Source: Omphiscola glabra
Lineage: Eukaryota > Mollusca > Gastropoda > Lymnaeidae
Direction: 5' to 3'
Length of the DNA: 64,000 nt
Assembly: GCA_964017045.1 (NCBI GenBank)
Contig: OZ024807.1
Location: 18,521,813-18,585,812 of the forward strand
A model generated the notes under the pieces. It was given only the letters and a program-made list of their open reading frames with translations, did not search any database and was not told where the DNA came from. The position numbers and the translations under genes were made by a program. Shown here in pieces: positions 61,740 through 64,000 of the stretch (its first letter is position 1; each line of letters begins with the position of its first letter).

Positions 61740-62300
61740 TTACTACTGCTTTCGTTGAATTAACTCATCAGTTTGATAAAATTAATTCTTACGTCATTTT
61801 GATTACTTGACATCTATCATTTAAGGATTACTCTTCAGTTTAATGACACTATATACCCAGGCCATTTGAACTACTTGACGTCTATCAATTAAGGACTACC
61901 CATCGGTTTATTGCAACTAATTACCCATGTCATTTTGATTACTTGACCTCTTTTAATGAAGGACTGCCCATCGATTTGATTACACTAATTATCCAAGTCA
62001 TTTTGATTACTTGACATGTATCCTTTAAGGACTACCCATCTGTTTGATGACACTAATTACCAAGTCATTTTGACTACTTGACATCTATCATTTAAGGACT
62101 ACCCATCAATTTGATGCCACTAATTACCGATGTCATTATTACTACTTAACATCTATCATTTAATGACTACACATCAGTTTGATCACACCAATACCCACGT
62201 CATTATAAATAATTGACATCTATCATTTAAGGAATACTAATGGGTTTGATAAAACTAATGACTCATGTAATTTTGACTACTTGACATCTGTTATGAGGGA
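61740..62300 (+). repeat. About 68-bp tandem repeat
   Basis: Eight degenerate units of ATTTTGATTACTTGACATCT plus ATCATTTAAGGACTACCCATCGGTTTGAT...TAATTACCCA. Two further units lie at 62835-62970, beyond an intervening 500 bp. Confidence 0.75.
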
Positions 62301-62970
62301 TGACGTATTTTGATTCACGATTAGCCCGTCTTCCACGTGCATGACCTCTTTTCAGTCAAGGCCGTGTTGGGGGCGTGTTGACATTTTTTGTTTCCTATCG
62401 TCCGTTTCTGTCGAACATGATAGAACGATCTATAGAATGCGGGAAGCAGTAAGACTGCGTATTCCATTTCCAGAATGATCATCTGAAACTGGGTATAAAA
62501 GGGATAAGAATAAATGACGGGAGAGATATTTTCCTTTCCTTGATTATGAGATGTGCTCTGTGTCATTATTCAGTACTTTGTTGTGTGTAGAGATTTGTAT
62601 TTCCTCATCAATTTTGTGCTCATTGTATTTTTATATACAGTACCGGTAACAGCAAATATGTAAGTTTATAATTTTAATCATATTTCTCTTGCTGTTATTA
62701 TTTAATTGATTGTCGTTTTATTTGTTATTATTTTTTTTAACTTTGGTATCGTTCTATATTATGGACTGTTTTTAGAACGAGCCATAGACTAAAATTAAGA
62801 GATTAAATTCTCCATTTATAACGGTCAGTAATAACATCATTTAAGGATTACTCGTCGTTTTCATGACCCTAATTACCCAGGCCATTTAAACTACTTGAAA
62901 TCTTTCATTTAAGGATTACTCATCGGTTTGTCGACACTAATTACCCATGTCATTTCGACTACTTGACATC

Positions 62971-63808
62971 ATTTGGAAATCAGTGTTATCACGTGTCATA
63001 AATTCAAATAATGGTATCCTAAATTCTAGAAATTTAAATACAACTGTCTTATTATAAAATAATAGATTGAAAGTGTAGGCCAACATTAAAAAAAAAAAAA
63101 AAACTTTTTATTGGTGATATTTAAATGTTTTAGTCACTATATAAATTACTCCATAATTAATATAATAACTAACTATTGATTCGTATTTTTCAGTTGGAAC
63201 AAACTTACATTCGTAGACACATTCGTTTCAACAATTATCCATATTTCTCACTGGCAAGTCTTAAACTTAACATTTATTTACAAAACAGAACCAAAGGAAA
63301 GAAGAATCGAGCGAAATTTTTTTGAACTAATTAATACTCGATAAAATTTTCATTTCCATGTTTTTTACTGCACCTCTTAGATTTAACAACATTTTTAAAA
63401 GAAAAAAAATTAAAACACATAATAAATACATAAATATTTAAAAAGAAAAAGAAAATTCCGTTCTTCCAAACTTCCGTCGATCACTCTTCAGTTGACAAAA
63501 TTTATTTGTAGCAAATTTCCAGCAGTATACTGGCTATTTATTGACATTGTATCCCTAAATTTAGGGATCGAATTCAAGAGGACTACAGCTTTAAATAAGA
63601 TGTAATAATCCACTCTGAAATTTAACAACTCAAGGATACTATTGGTTGAGCTTATTTAACTCTGGCTAATATTTCTGTAAATATATTAATTTTATAGTTT
63701 CGTATAAATAATGCACAACACGATAAATAAATGTAAGTAAAAATGTTAGGGTCTAATTGAGTACTTTTTTTAATACACAGTTTTTTAAAGTATTTTTTAT
63801 AACAAAAA
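62971..63808. other. Gene-free stretch up to the Helitron end
   Basis: A-rich tract at 63089-63104, otherwise AT-rich, no exon or element recognised. Confidence 0.4.
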
Positions 63809-64000
63809 CTAGCGAGTACCCGGCATGCGTTGCGATGCCACTCAAGAAAGAAAGTGTTTGCGTTTTAATTATGTTTCTTGAAGAGCTTTTAAATACACAA
63901 TGTTTTTTGTTTTTCCGTCTGGTGCATACACGAATAAATCGGAAGGTTTTCCGACGCGAGAGCAGGCGACATACAGCTGTCCATGAGAGAAGCATGGGTT
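63809..64000 (-). mobile_element. Helitron 3' end, continues past right edge
   Basis: On the minus strand the element ends ...GGGTACTCGCTAG followed by T, the CTRR-T signature of Helitrons. Just before it is a small hairpin (GGCAT, 8-nt loop, ATGCC). Upstream of that is the carboxy end of the Helitron replicase-helicase. The terminus is at 63809. Confidence 0.8.
63869..64000 (-). CDS. Helitron Rep/PIF1-like helicase, C-terminal 43 residues
   Basis: An uninterrupted minus-strand frame ends at TAA (63869-63871). It includes HGQLYVACSRVGKPSDLFVY, the conserved helicase motif VI region of PIF1-type helicases in Helitrons (Q-x-Y-V-A-x-S-R), followed by APDGKTKNIVY. Helitron helicase unwinds DNA for rolling-circle transposition. 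The rest is outside the window, so whether the element is intact is unknown. The visible part has no damage. Confidence 0.85.
   Translation of the reverse strand, partial: NPCFSHGQLYVACSRVGKPSDLFVYAPDGKTKNIVYLKALQET

Overview
The window looks like a piece of an AT-rich animal nuclear genome, most likely a mollusc and probably a gastropod. This is an inference. The sequence shows small exons split by GT-AG introns, long (TA)n microsatellites, many minisatellites, and remnants of LINE, piggyBac, pogo/Tigger and Helitron elements. I see no bacterial operon structure, rRNA, tRNA or CRISPR array.

Left region (about 2.2-11 kb): eight plus-strand exons of a type I membrane receptor whose 5' end is missing. 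Every intron but one is phase 1. The exons encode four immunoglobulin-like domains, one transmembrane helix and a 177-residue acidic tail with a ladder of tyrosines spaced exactly 14 residues apart. This is the most interesting object in the window and resembles an invertebrate immune-type receptor.

A family of secreted cysteine-rich peptides with the C-C-CC-C-C pattern of cystine-knot peptides occurs three times. A minus-strand copy (17.3-15.4 kb) shows a signal exon and one knot exon. An intact plus-strand copy (30.2-32.0 kb) has a signal exon and two knot exons. A second plus-strand copy (57.3-59.5 kb) lies in a duplicated segment and has lost a cysteine; its split codon at the second junction reads as a stop. 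The two plus-strand copies belong to a large segmental duplication: about 19.7-32.4 kb matches about 41.1-59.9 kb, offset by 21-28 kb because the right copy gained internal arrays.

Middle and right regions are mostly transposon debris and tandem arrays. The largest array (45.9-48.2 kb, 36-bp unit, about 64 copies) creates 818-codon and 499-codon open frames on opposite strands, but its variable sites give no sign of protein-level selection. One further isolated signal-peptide-like exon lies at 39.95 kb. A 93-bp in-frame repeat exon lies at 33.8 kb, a SAP-like module at 17.8 kb, and the intact 3' end of a Helitron runs off the right edge. Exon calls rest on splice consensus, phase agreement and family pattern; no transcript data were available.
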